From Hyaloraphidium curvatum (Eukaryota; Monoblepharomycota; Hyaloraphidiomycetes; Hyaloraphidiales; Hyaloraphidiaceae), in NCBI GenBank assembly GCA_025558095.1, contig JAIVFI010000025.1:62001-126000 (forward strand): a stretch of DNA of 64,000 nucleotides. Direction: 5' to 3'. The notes under the pieces were generated by a model. The model was not told where the DNA came from. It made no database searches and saw nothing but the letters and a program-made list of their open reading frames with translations. The position numbers were made by a program, and so were the translations under genes. Of this stretch, positions 1 through 9,369 are shown one piece after another; the first letter of the stretch is position 1, and each line of letters begins with the position of its first letter.

Positions 1-2
1 GC

Positions 3-191
3 TTCGCCATCCTTCGCCTCGCGACGGGCGAGCGGACGCTGGCCAACTGCGCCGGCGGCAGCGCGACCGCGGCCTGGCTAATCGACCCTGCGACGGAACC
101 CATCGGCGCGACGGTGAAGGTGTGGACGGACGGCAGCCCTGGGAAGGAGACAAACTGGTTCGAGATGGCAGGCTCTAAACCCAATCTGTAG
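3..191 (+). CDS. 3' end of an unidentified gene (partial)
   Basis: The window opens inside an open frame that runs 62 codons and ends in TAG at 189-191. The visible tail reads like ordinary coding sequence, with motifs such as AAWLIDPAT and VKVWTDG, but matches no family I recognise. The 5' part lies before the window. Calling it coding rests on the uninterrupted frame reaching the left edge and on codon use like the neighbours, so it is a modest-confidence call. Confidence 0.45.
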   Translation, partial: FAILRLATGERTLANCAGGSATAAWLIDPATEPIGATVKVWTDGSPGKETNWFEMAGSKPNL

Positions 192-575
192 GTCAAACTA
201 TAGTAGAGGCACTCGGACTCGTGCTCTTCTGCCAGCCATTGCCGCTATCTGAGTCTTAAGGATTCAAACCAGGCTGGATCCGACAGGGCCCGTAATTCTA
301 AACATAGATTCGCATGAGTATGTACAGGATCGGTCAAAATTTGAGATCTTGACTTGCGAGACCGCCACTGTCGGTTGAGTTGGCTGGATGGAGGACGGAG
401 CGGCCGCGCCTTTCCCGCCGGGCCAGAACCTGCGCTTCCAACCCGCGATCTTGCTTTCCGCCTCCGCCTCGTTGCGCTCGAGACCCATAGATCGCCGCAT
501 CGCCTTGACCCTCGACGGCGGCTCGGTCGGGAACAGTTTGTACCAGAGGCCGGCAACGACCTACAGGGGGGGAAG
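192..575. other. Intergenic, convergent gene ends
   Basis: This stretch lies between the stop of the left-edge gene and the stop of the DUF1206 gene. Short frames exist on both strands but none has family resemblance or splice support. I see no RNA gene or repeat here. Confidence 0.5.
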
Positions 576-1695
576 TCACCGATCTGCTGAACGCCCGCGA
601 AAGCACTCTTTCGTAGCACCTACGGCATATGTCCCGTACAGTATCAGCCCCAGCCCCAAGAACACCATGCAGAACCGCCCGAATCCCGTGGTCTTGAACT
701 GCTCAAGCCCCGACCCAATGTAGTTCGACCCGTTAAGCCCCGCCGACGCCGGCACCCCTTCGGCGGCCTTGAAGAAGAGCACGGCGCATGCCATGAACAC
801 CACCGCACGGGCGAGGATGCCCGCCTGGCCGAGCACGTACACGGCCATGCGCTCCCACCGGCGGGGTGCGATCTTGTTGGGATCGAGGTCGCGCTTGAAG
901 CTCCCCGTCAGGGCGGGGACAAGCTGACTGAGGAAGGCGCAGAGGAAGCCGAGCCCGACTATGGCGAGCCCGGCGCGGCCGGCAGTGGTCTGGGCCCAAC
1001 AGTCGAGGCCAGAGCATGGGGCGCCGCTCGATGACGTCGAAGCTGTCGGGTGAGAGAAGAGGGGAAGAAGTAGATGCAGTAGATTATATACCTGCGATGC
1101 GTTTTTCGGAGGGAGGATTGATGGTTGATCGGCAAGTCGAGTTCGAATAGTTGAAGCCAAGTCAATCGGTTTCGGGTAAGCCACCAGACGAAGCACGAGA
1201 ACTCACATGGAACCCGACACGAATGGAGAGAGCCTGAACTTGAAGAAGTTGCCCACGGCGCCCTTTTCGGTGTCGTATCCGGCTCCGACGACGCACTGCC
1301 GCGAAAGTTGAGGATGATCAGAGCCGTCCGAATGCGGCGCTTTCAGCGCCCACCTCGAAGTACCGCCAGAAGGCATAGAGCAGTAGCCCAATGCCCAGGA
1401 TCACGAGCAACGGTTCCCCCGCGTCCCCGACGAGCAGGAACGCCCCAACCGGCGAGCCATGACCCGCCGACGCCGGGTCGCCGAGCCCGGACCTGATGGT
1501 TATCCCGCCCAGGATGGCGTACACGACGCCCTTTGCCGTCCAGCCGATACGCCCGGCGACGACGTCGAACGTTCGCGCCCGCCGGCTGTGCGGGCCTCGG
1601 GGATTGTTGAACTTGAACCAGAGGGCGCGGGAGTGGCGCGACGCGGCGGCCGCGGCGTCGCGAGCCACGGCCTCCGCCTTTTCGGGGATGTCCAT
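576..1695 (-). CDS. DUF1206 family multi-pass membrane protein
   Basis: The product resembles the DUF1206 family, small membrane proteins with repeated pairs of transmembrane helices, known mainly from bacteria and of unknown function. Exon 1 (1695-1354) starts at ATG and carries GRIGWTAKGVVYAILGG followed by a second hydrophobic helix ending in AFWRYFE. Intron 1 is 1353-1296 (GTGGGC to GCAG). Exon 2 starts at 1295 with CVVGAGYDTEKG. The last exon runs from about 1060 to the stop at 576 and contains four more hydrophobic segments, including AIVGLGFLCAFLSQLV and FCMVFLGLGLILYGTYAVG. The second intron lies between about 1210 and 1056; its donor is uncertain because the obvious GTGAGT site gives the wrong phase. 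The family call is fairly secure and the C-terminal exon border is not. Confidence 0.65.
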
Positions 1696-1869
1696 CGCCT
1701 GGGTGGCGCAGAGAAGCGAAAGGCAGACCGACGGGTTGCCGAGTGCAAACTGTTGCTGACGTGGCCCGGGACCGAGGCTGGTACGTCACAGCCCCACAAG
1801 CGACCACCCTGATCCTCGAAAGAAAAGTCTATGATGATGCCCAGATTGCAGCGCTACACACCCATCGGC

Positions 1870-4800
1870 CTATGCCAAGTCCTCCGACGCCCTCTTCGAT
1901 CCGCCCAAAGTCGAGTTTGTGTCCGACTTGGCCGAACCGTCCGAACCCGGCGACGCCGGGACGTCGGCGTCCGAGATGGTCAGCGCGATGGGCGCCGCCC
2001 CATCGACGTCGGCGACCGCCTTGGCCGCGTCCGCCGCCGCCGCCGCCGCCGCCTTGCGCTTGAGCGTGCCGTCCTGCACCGCGCTCTGCACCACGCCCCA
2101 CCGCTGGACGGCGGGCGTCGCGTAGAACTCGCCCTTGTTGTTGGCCGGTTGCGACTCGTGCGTCTGGCTGCGGACGCTGACGGCGTCCTGGCCCTTGTTG
2201 GAGATGATGCTCTGGGCCTCGGCGCCGTAGAGGCGCCCGCCGCGGAGCTGCCGGAAGAAAGAGAGGTCGCCCGGGGCGGCGGCGGGCTCCGCGTCCGCGG
2301 GCATCGGCACGATGGCGTGCACGTTGGATGCGGGGGAGATCCGACCGGTGGGAGGCAGCGCGTCGTCGGGGCCGGGGGCGAAGGGGTCGAGGTCCGAGGT
2401 CGAGAGCTGGGTGAGCGGCACGATCTGGCGGAACTCGGGCCGGGGCTGGCGGTTCTCGGGCAGGCAGCGGAGCCAGAAGAAGTAGAGGTCGTTCGGGATC
2501 AGGCGGGCGACCACGCCGACCGGCAGCGAGAGGAGGCCGACGAAGATGCAGATGGCCCACTGTACGCCGGTCAGGGGCTTGACCTTGAAGGCAACACCGC
2601 CGAAGAAGATGCTGCGGGCACGGGGTGAGCCGGTGTCATGGCAACGCCCGCGAAGAGCGACCCACATGAGGACCTGGCACGTCACGATGAAGGCAAAGAT
2701 GTACAGGAAGGCCTTGTTGCGGAGGATGCCAGAAAAGACGTTGAGCTTGTTGTCAAGGCGACGGCAGCTAGGAGGCAGGGGATCAGCGACCGAGCAAAGC
2801 CCACGGCGGCAAAAGAACCGACTTGATCATGTTCCACATCTGCGCAATGACGAACGTGTTGAAGATCAGCGTCTTGAGCTGCATCTTCTGCGTGTAGAGC
2901 TGGTCGGTCCACTCCTCCGGGGTGCCGAGCCACGACGTCGGCGGCGGGACGGTCTCCAGGTTCACGGTGATGCCGCCGGCGTACGCGAGGTCGGAGTAGC
3001 TGTTGAGGAGGGGCGGGGATCAGGTTCGGGTCACGGCACAGGGCAGGAGGCCTACGCACCCAAAGATCCAGGGGCCGCCAAAGAGGAAGATCAGGGCGAC
3101 GGTGACTTGGAAGAGCGACTGCGACAGGATCATCTTCCACACTGTTGGAAAGAGGTTAGTCCGAGTCCGCGAGCCCGCGGCGCTGGGGGAACCCACTGTT
3201 GAGCGAGATGATGGGCGAGTCCTTGCCCTGCGGCATCTTGTCCAGGATCTCCTCGGTCGGCTGCTCGGTGGCGAGCGCGAGCGCGGCGAGCACGTCCATG
3301 ATGAGGTTGACCCAGAGGATCTGCACGGCGGTGAGCACGGGCTCCTCGTTCCCGTCGGCGACGGCGGAGATGAAGGCGAGCGAGACGGCGGTGACGTTGA
3401 CGGTGAGCTGGAACTGGAGGAACTTCTTGACGGCGTCGTTGACGGCGCGGCCCCACATCATGGCCTTGACGATCGAGGCGAAGTTGTCGTCTGCAAAACT
3501 CGCGTCAGAAGGGGGAAAAGGCCGAAGACGATCGCAACCCACCCATGAGGATGATCGACGAGGCCTCCTTGGCGACCTCGGTGCCGGCGATCCCCATCGC
3601 GAAGCCCACGTCCGCCATCTTGAGCGCCGGCCCGTCGTTGGTCCCGTCGCCCGTGACGGCCACGGTCTCGCCGAGCGCCTTGAGCCTGCCGACGAGGAGC
3701 TGCTTGTCCGTGGGCGACGAGCGGGCGAGCACCTGGAGGCGCGGCAGGATGCGGTCCATCTCCTCCTCCGACAGCGTGCGGAACTTGGCGCCCTCGATCG
3801 CGTAGCCGTAGCCCTTCTGGTAGATGCCGCACTTGGTCCCGATGGCCTTGGCCGTGACAATGTTGTCGCCCGTGACCATGCGCACGACCACGCCGGCCTT
3901 CTTGCACTTTTCCACGGCCTCGGCGACGCCGGGGCGGAGCGGGTCCTCGATGCCGACGATGGCGAGCATGGTGCAGCCGTGCATGCAGAGCTCCTGGAAG
4001 GCCTCCTGGCTCTGAAGGATGTCCTGCTCCGTGGCCTCGACCTCGGGCATCTCCTCGAGCGCGAGGCGCTTCTCGATCGCGGCCGAGTCGGCGGGCGCGC
4101 CGGTCTCGACGGCGCGGGCGATGAGCTTGCGGCGGACGGCGTCGAGCTGGTCCTGCTTCATCTTGGCCAGGGCGCGCTCGCGGATCGGGCCGGCGGTGAG
4201 GGACTCGAACTCGGCGGCGGTGAGGTCGCGGTAGGCCAGGCAGATGGTGCGGAGCGACTCGCTGGCAAAGGCGTTGATGATGTCCTCCTGCGGAACTTCG
4301 GTCAGCAAAGAGCACAGAGGCGACCGCCGCCGGGCGGGAAACCCACCTGGATGTGCACCGAGGTCCTCTCGTCGAGCGCGTCGAGCCTAGCCTCGGCGCC
4401 TTTGCCGTCCTGGGGCAGGACCGCGAGGTACCGGCAGAATCCGAGCACGATCTCCGAGGCGCCCTTTACAAACACCCTGTAGACCGGCTCCTTGCCCTCG
4501 TTCTCGACGCGGATCACCGTGGCCATGCTCTTGCGCTCCGACGAGAAGGGGTAGTCCTGCACCGTCTTGAGGGCCGGCGACGCGCGGAGCCCCTTGAAGT
4601 CGCCGTCGGGCCCGCCCATGCGCACGGAAAACTCGAGCAACGCGGTCTCGGTCTTGCTCCCGACGAGGGTCGGCAGCCCCGTCTTGGGGTCGGCCCCCTC
4701 GAAGGCGGTCGAGTTGACGGCGATGCCCTGCTGCAGGATCGAGAGCACCTTGGAGGCGGGGACGGCGCCGGCGGAGGCGGCCTGCGGGAGGGCGGCGACG

Positions 4801-6368
4801 CGGGCGGGGATGCCCGAGATCTCGTCCTCGCTGTCAAAGGTGACGGTCATGCCGACGACGCCCTTGACGACGGTCATCTTGTTCTGGGTGAGGGTGCCGG
4901 TCTTGTCGGAGCAGATGGTGGTGGCGCTGGAGGGCGAGATCATCAGCACCGATCGGATCGACGACGCAGCGGGCCGAACCCACCCGCCCATGGTCTCGCA
5001 GGCCGCGAGCACGCGCACGAGGTTGTTGTCCTTGAGCATCTTGATCGTGCCGTAGGCCAGCGACAGCGTGACGGCGAGCGGCAGCCCCTCGGGCACGGCG
5101 ACGACGATGATGGTGATGGCCGAGATGATGATCTGCACGAACTGCTGCAGAGCCTCCGAGGCGCACTCCTGCGCGCTGCAGTCCGGGCCGAACCCTTGGC
5201 CGCCGGGCACGACGACGGTGAGGATGTACTTGAGCGAGAGGACGATGAACATGAGGATGGCGGCCGAGGCGCCGAGCTTGGCGATCTTTTCCGCGAGCTT
5301 GTCGAGCTTGACCTGGAGCGGGGTGTCGGTGGCCTCGGTGCGGAGCGCTAGGGGGGGCCGAGTGGGTCAGTTGATGCACCGCGATCATGCGGCCCGGCGG
5401 CCACCCACCCATCATGGTCTTGCCGAAGAAGCTGCGCTGGCCGACGGCGCACACGATGAACCGCCCGGTGCCCTCGAGCACCTTGCCGCCCGAGAGGATG
5501 AAGGGGTCCCAGTGCTTCTCGCCCTGCGGCAGCGGGCTCTTCTTGATCGCGTCCGACTCGCCCGTCGCGGCCGACTCGTCGACCTTGAGGTTGCCCGAGG
5601 ACGAGAGCAGCACGCCGTCGACGGCCAGCACGTCGCCGGGCTCGAGGGTCATGATGTCGCCGACGACCACGTCGTAGATGGAGATCTCCTTGACGGCGCC
5701 GCCGCGCACGGCCACCACAGTGCGGTCCTCCTTGACCGCGTTGAGCTTGCGGAACTGGCGCTCCTTCTGCCAGTCGTTGATGGAGCCGGCGAGGATGACG
5801 ACCAGGACGGCGATGAGGATGGCGGTGCCCTCTAAAAGAGTGAGCGGGGGAGGTCAGCGTGTGGGGTGGGGATCGCACGGCGTGCAGGCAGACACCCACC
5901 GACCCAGTGCACCTTGGGCTCGTCCGGCTTGGCCAGCGAGGGGTCAAAGTCCTGCCACAGCCCGAAGGCGAGCGAGATCACGGCGGCGCACGAGAGCAGG
6001 ATGATGGTTTTGTCCTGGGCCGCGAGCCACATGAGCTCGAAGATGGTCTTTGCCTTCTGCTCGGGCAGCCTGTTGTCGCCGTAGATTTCGCGGCGGCGGT
6101 CGATCCCCGGCGAGGAGGGCACGGTGTCCAGCGGGACGGCCTTGCTGTCTGCGGCGAGCGCGGCGCCCGCGTCGTCCAGCCCGCGGGCGGGGTCGACCAG
6201 CAGGCCCTGGCAGACGCCTGCGCCGCCGCCGAGGGCCGTCAGGAGGTCGGTCGACTTGGGGTCGAAGAGCTGCACGAGCTTCGACGGCGCGAAGGCGAAG
6301 GGCGCGGGGTCGGGGTCGGGCAGCTCGGCGGGGCCATCTTCCGCCTTGCGGCGCCCGAAGCAGCCCAT
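1870..6368 (-). CDS. Plasma-membrane-type Ca2+-transporting P-type ATPase
   Basis: A P2B-type calcium pump that exports Ca2+ from the cytosol, in the plasma or vacuolar membrane, at the cost of ATP. I count about nine exons and roughly 1,300 residues. Exon 1 (6368-5900) starts with MGCFGRRK. Exon 2 (5831-5409) holds the [13 protein letters not shown] and TGESD actuator region. Exon 3 starts at 5347 and carries the ion-binding PEGLPLAVT helix. An intron then separates ETMGG from [17 protein letters not shown], where the Asp of DKTGT is phosphorylated. Later exons give VKGASE, MVTGDN and GDGTND, then [10 protein letters not shown] and the last helices. The long C-terminal tail (to 1870) is Ala-rich and acidic; I see no obvious basic calmodulin-binding helix, which animal pumps carry there. 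The start agrees with the first in-frame ATG of exon 1. Confidence 0.93.
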
Positions 6369-7107
6369 CGCGGAGCAGTAAGCGGGGAGCAGAACGACTC
6401 TGAACTCCGACGCCCCGCTGGTTTTTGTCCTGGCCGCGGCATTGCGTCTTGCGGGCACCCGTTGCAACGGCACCGGGCACAGGAGACCGCGGTCCCGCAA
6501 ACAACGGGGAGGTGTGGAATCAACCTCAACCATCTCCGGCCGTCGCGGCATTGATTCGTCCAGGGGTGATCCGCCTACTGATGCCACGCTCAACGGTGCC
6601 TTCGATCCGGGGCCCCCTGCATCTCCGCGGCGGTCGGCCGCCCGGCTGGGTGATCTTGCGCCGGGCGCAGCGGACCCAAACGGCTCCCCGGATCGGACTA
6701 GCAAGCGCCCGGAAGGGAGCGACCAACACCCATGGATCAATCATCTTCCTGCCAAACGAAAGCCGTGGAGTCGTTCCCGGCAAAATTGGAGTACGGACGG
6801 CCAAGAGCGATTCTCCGCAGCTGCCCGCCCCGCCGATGGCGCTGCGTACGGCCTGGACTCCGAGAGCACGTGCTCGGGATCACGTGCGCAGATCCCCCGG
6901 GTGGAACGGCTGTGGTTTGCTGTCGCGGGTGTGCCGGTCGTGGGCAAGGCGGACTGTCCGTTGGGTTCCAGCAGGGACGGAGGGATGCCTCGGGAGAAGC
7001 CAATCGGCGAGCGCCCAACACGTTGGCGGGCCCACCCTTCAACACCCTCGCACATAGCAGCACCTTGCCTCAGCATCCCCCTGTGACATGACCGCCCTCC
7101 CACGTCC
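6369..7107. other. Intergenic, upstream of the Ca2+-ATPase
   Basis: This 739-base stretch separates the ATPase start from the stop of the SET-domain gene; both genes are on the minus strand. Several overlapping frames cross it on both strands, but none shows a domain, plausible splicing or an exclusive codon pattern. It probably holds the ATPase promoter. No TATA box or repeat stands out. Confidence 0.5.
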
Positions 7108-7737
7108 TCACGACGTCCTGTCGCTTCCTCCCGCTCCCGCCTCCGCGACCTCCCCAACACCGCCCTCACCGTACCCCTCCCACGCCCCCCTCAGCAGCCC
7201 CCTCTCCCTCCAAAACGACTTGCCATAAGACAGCAGCACCTCTTCCCCCCTTGCGATCCCCCTATCGAGGGCAAACAGCCCCATCCTGACCTCGCCGCAG
7301 TCCGCGTCCGTCCACTCCCCGAACCCGGCGTTGGGCTTCCCGGCGACCCCGCGGAAATCGTTCGCGAACCGCGCGGCGTTGCCGCCCCGGGCGGCATCGA
7401 CGCACAGCGAGCCCAGCCGGACGGCGTAGTTGCTGCCCGGCGACTCAGAGAGGCATAGGTCGCCGGCGTACTCGCACAGCAGCGTCCGCGGGGGGAACGC
7501 TTTCGTGGCAAATAGACCCCTCTGCCCGCACGCAGGATGCCCCGGATCCGCAATAGTTCGGATGCGGAGCGAGGAGAGGGCCTGCTTGGCCAGCTGCGAG
7601 CCCGACGCGCGAATTGGGGCGGAAACGGAGTCCGAGGCCAGCCGGCGGCGGAGGTCGGGCGGGCCGCGCGTCCGTGGGAAAAAGATGAGTTCGGGGGGCC
7701 AGCCCGGAGGCGATGGCGGCGGAGTTTGGGAGGGCAT
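7108..7737 (-). CDS. Small SET-domain protein
   Basis: A single-exon protein of 209 residues that looks like a minimal SET domain, the fold of lysine methyltransferases using S-adenosylmethionine. After a proline-rich start, it has GQRGLFATKAFPPRTLLCEY (typical SET N-part), then ARFANDFRG in the position of the RFxNH/ANDF motif, and GLFALDRGIARGEEVLLSYG matching the conserved GEE-L-Y end. There are no pre-SET or post-SET cysteine clusters, so the substrate cannot be inferred. I take ATG at 7737; the frame extends to 7785 only by a non-ATG codon. The C-terminal 30 residues are Gly/Glu-rich and may be disordered. Confidence 0.75.
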   Translation of the reverse strand: MPSQTPPPSPPGWPPELIFFPRTRGPPDLRRRLASDSVSAPIRASGSQLAKQALSSLRIRTIADPGHPACGQRGLFATKAFPPRTLLCEYAGDLCLSESPGSNYAVRLGSLCVDAARGGNAARFANDFRGVAGKPNAGFGEWTDADCGEVRMGLFALDRGIARGEEVLLSYGKSFWRERGLLRGAWEGYGEGGVGEVAEAGAGGSDRTS

Positions 7738-7844
7738 TGCTAGCCGGGACGCGGTGGACAGTGTGAGGCGTGGGAGCTTTGCCACAGCTCCGATCGGCTC
7801 CAGCTGTCACCGTTCCAGCTCCAGGTTTAAAAGAGCTCTGTCTT

Positions 7845-7985
7845 CAACGTTCCAGCTCCAGCTCCAATAATCTCCAGCTTCCCAGCTCCAGCTCCAGCTT
7901 TTTCAATGCTCCAGCTCCAGCTCCAACAATCTCCAGCTTCCCAGCTCCAGCTCCAGCTTTTTCAATGCTCCAGCTCCAGCTTCCA
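7845..7985. repeat. CAGCTC-rich imperfect tandem repeat, unit about 59 bp
   Basis: Two near-identical copies of a 59-bp unit follow each other. Each is built of AGCTCC hexamers, then AATCTCCAGCTTCCC, more AGCTCC and a CTTTTTCAATGCTCC end. Flanking bases (7798-7845) hold further partial CCAGCTCC copies. The array sits upstream of the SET gene start and beyond the 3' end of the dehydrogenase gene. Part of it can be read as a Ser/Gln/Leu-rich frame, but no gene model needs it. Confidence 0.8.
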
Positions 7986-8089
7986 ACGCCCCCCAGGATT
8001 CAACGGACCAGCTTCTGCATTCTCCCCGGTGGACGAATCCTACATGTGGAACAGCTCTACCCGACTTTCATCCGGTGGCGAGCCCCAAG

Positions 8090-9220
8090 CTACCGCGAAG
8101 GCCGGATCAGCAGCGGCACGCTCGCCGCGACCCCCCCGTCCACGCTCATGTGGATCCCCGTGATCTGCCACCGCACGAATCGTCAGCCTCGTCCATCACA
8201 CTACCGCATCCAGCCACGCCACCCACGTAGCTCGAGTCGTCCGACGCCAGGAACACCGCGGCGTTGGCGATCTCCTCGGGTATGCCGAACCGGCCCATGG
8301 CGCTGAGCTGGCCCACCCTGCCGATCGAGCCGCGGCTGCGCGCGCGGTCGAACATGGCCTTGGTCATCTGCGTGTCGATGATCCCGGGGCAGATGGTGCT
8401 GCGGCGCGCCGTCAGAGCGGAAAGGGACCCGGTGGGCAACCCGCAGCCCACTTGACCCGGATCCCGGTGTTGCGCAGGTGCCACGCGCCCGTCTGCGCGA
8501 GGTTGATCACGGCGGCCTTGCTGGCGTGGTACGCCGGCGTGGGAACGAGGTCCGTGTTGCGCAGACCCGTGTCCGAGGCAACGGTGACGATGGAGCCGCC
8601 CGCGTCGGGCTTGGAGGCCGAGGTGACCTTCATCGCCTCGCCGGCGTGCTTGATCGCGAGGAACGCCGAGAGGGCTGGAACGGCGGGGGGTTGGAGGACG
8701 GCGCGACGGATCAAGAGACAGACCAGCACCCACAGTTGATGGTCTGGATCCGGATGAAGGTCTCGGGCGTGCAGGTCGCGAAGCTGTCCCTCTGGTTGCC
8801 CATGTCCACCCCGGCCGCGGCAAAGAAAACATCCAGCTTCCCGTGCTCCCTCACCGCCCTCTTGCAGATCCCCTCCACGTCGCCCTCGTCCGACGCGTCC
8901 ACCCGCGCCGTCACGACCTTGGCCCTGGGCGCGGCCTTCAGTATGTCCTCCCTGTTGCGCTCCAGGTGCTCCGTCGAGATGTCCGTGAGGTACACGCACG
9001 CGGCGCCGTGCATCGCAAACAGGAGCCCCGCGGCGCGGCCGATGCCCGACGGGGTGCCGCCGCCGGTGATGATGCAGACCTTGCCCTCGAGGCGCGGGCG
9101 GCCGACGCGGGAGAGAAGGTGCGAGCGCGTCTTTTCGGCGTGGTCGGACGGGGGCTGGGAGCCGTTGGTCTGCTCCGGCGAAAGGAGGTGGTTCTTGACC
9201 TGCTCGACGCGTGAGGCCAT
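8090..9220 (-). CDS. Short-chain dehydrogenase/reductase (classical SDR)
   Basis: An NAD(P)-dependent oxidoreductase of the classical SDR family; the substrate is not evident. Exon 1 starts at ATG 9220 with about 45 extra N-terminal residues, then the nucleotide-binding TGGGTPSGIG and FFAAAGVD (NNAG position). A second exon carries SIVTVASDTGL and the catalytic YHASK (Tyr-x3-Lys). A third has CPGIIDTQMTKAMF and PEEIANAAVFLASDDSSY. A phase-0 intron with donor GTGGGT then joins SSY to ITGIHMSVDGG, ending in TAG at 8090. The family's key residues are all present. It lies next to the HyuA-DUF917 gene on the same strand, so a shared catabolic role is possible but unproven. Confidence 0.88.
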
Positions 9221-9369
9221 TGTGCCTGGAGGAAGAACGGGCGAGGTATGTTGCGGGAGACAGGAGGATCAGGTGGCAAGTGGGCCGCTCGTCGAAACCG
9301 CGCTGCTCTTCGGGCGATCGCCAACTTCGATCGTTCTATCCTCCCCTCTGCTCTCCAGCATGATATACG

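Noticed and set aside
3199-5351. Long plus-strand frames across the calcium pump
   Set aside because: They are antisense shadows of Ca2+-ATPase exons and show only repetitive Asp/Gly/Leu composition.
7845-7985. CRISPR-like array
   Set aside because: The units are directly adjacent without unique spacers and the DNA is eukaryotic.
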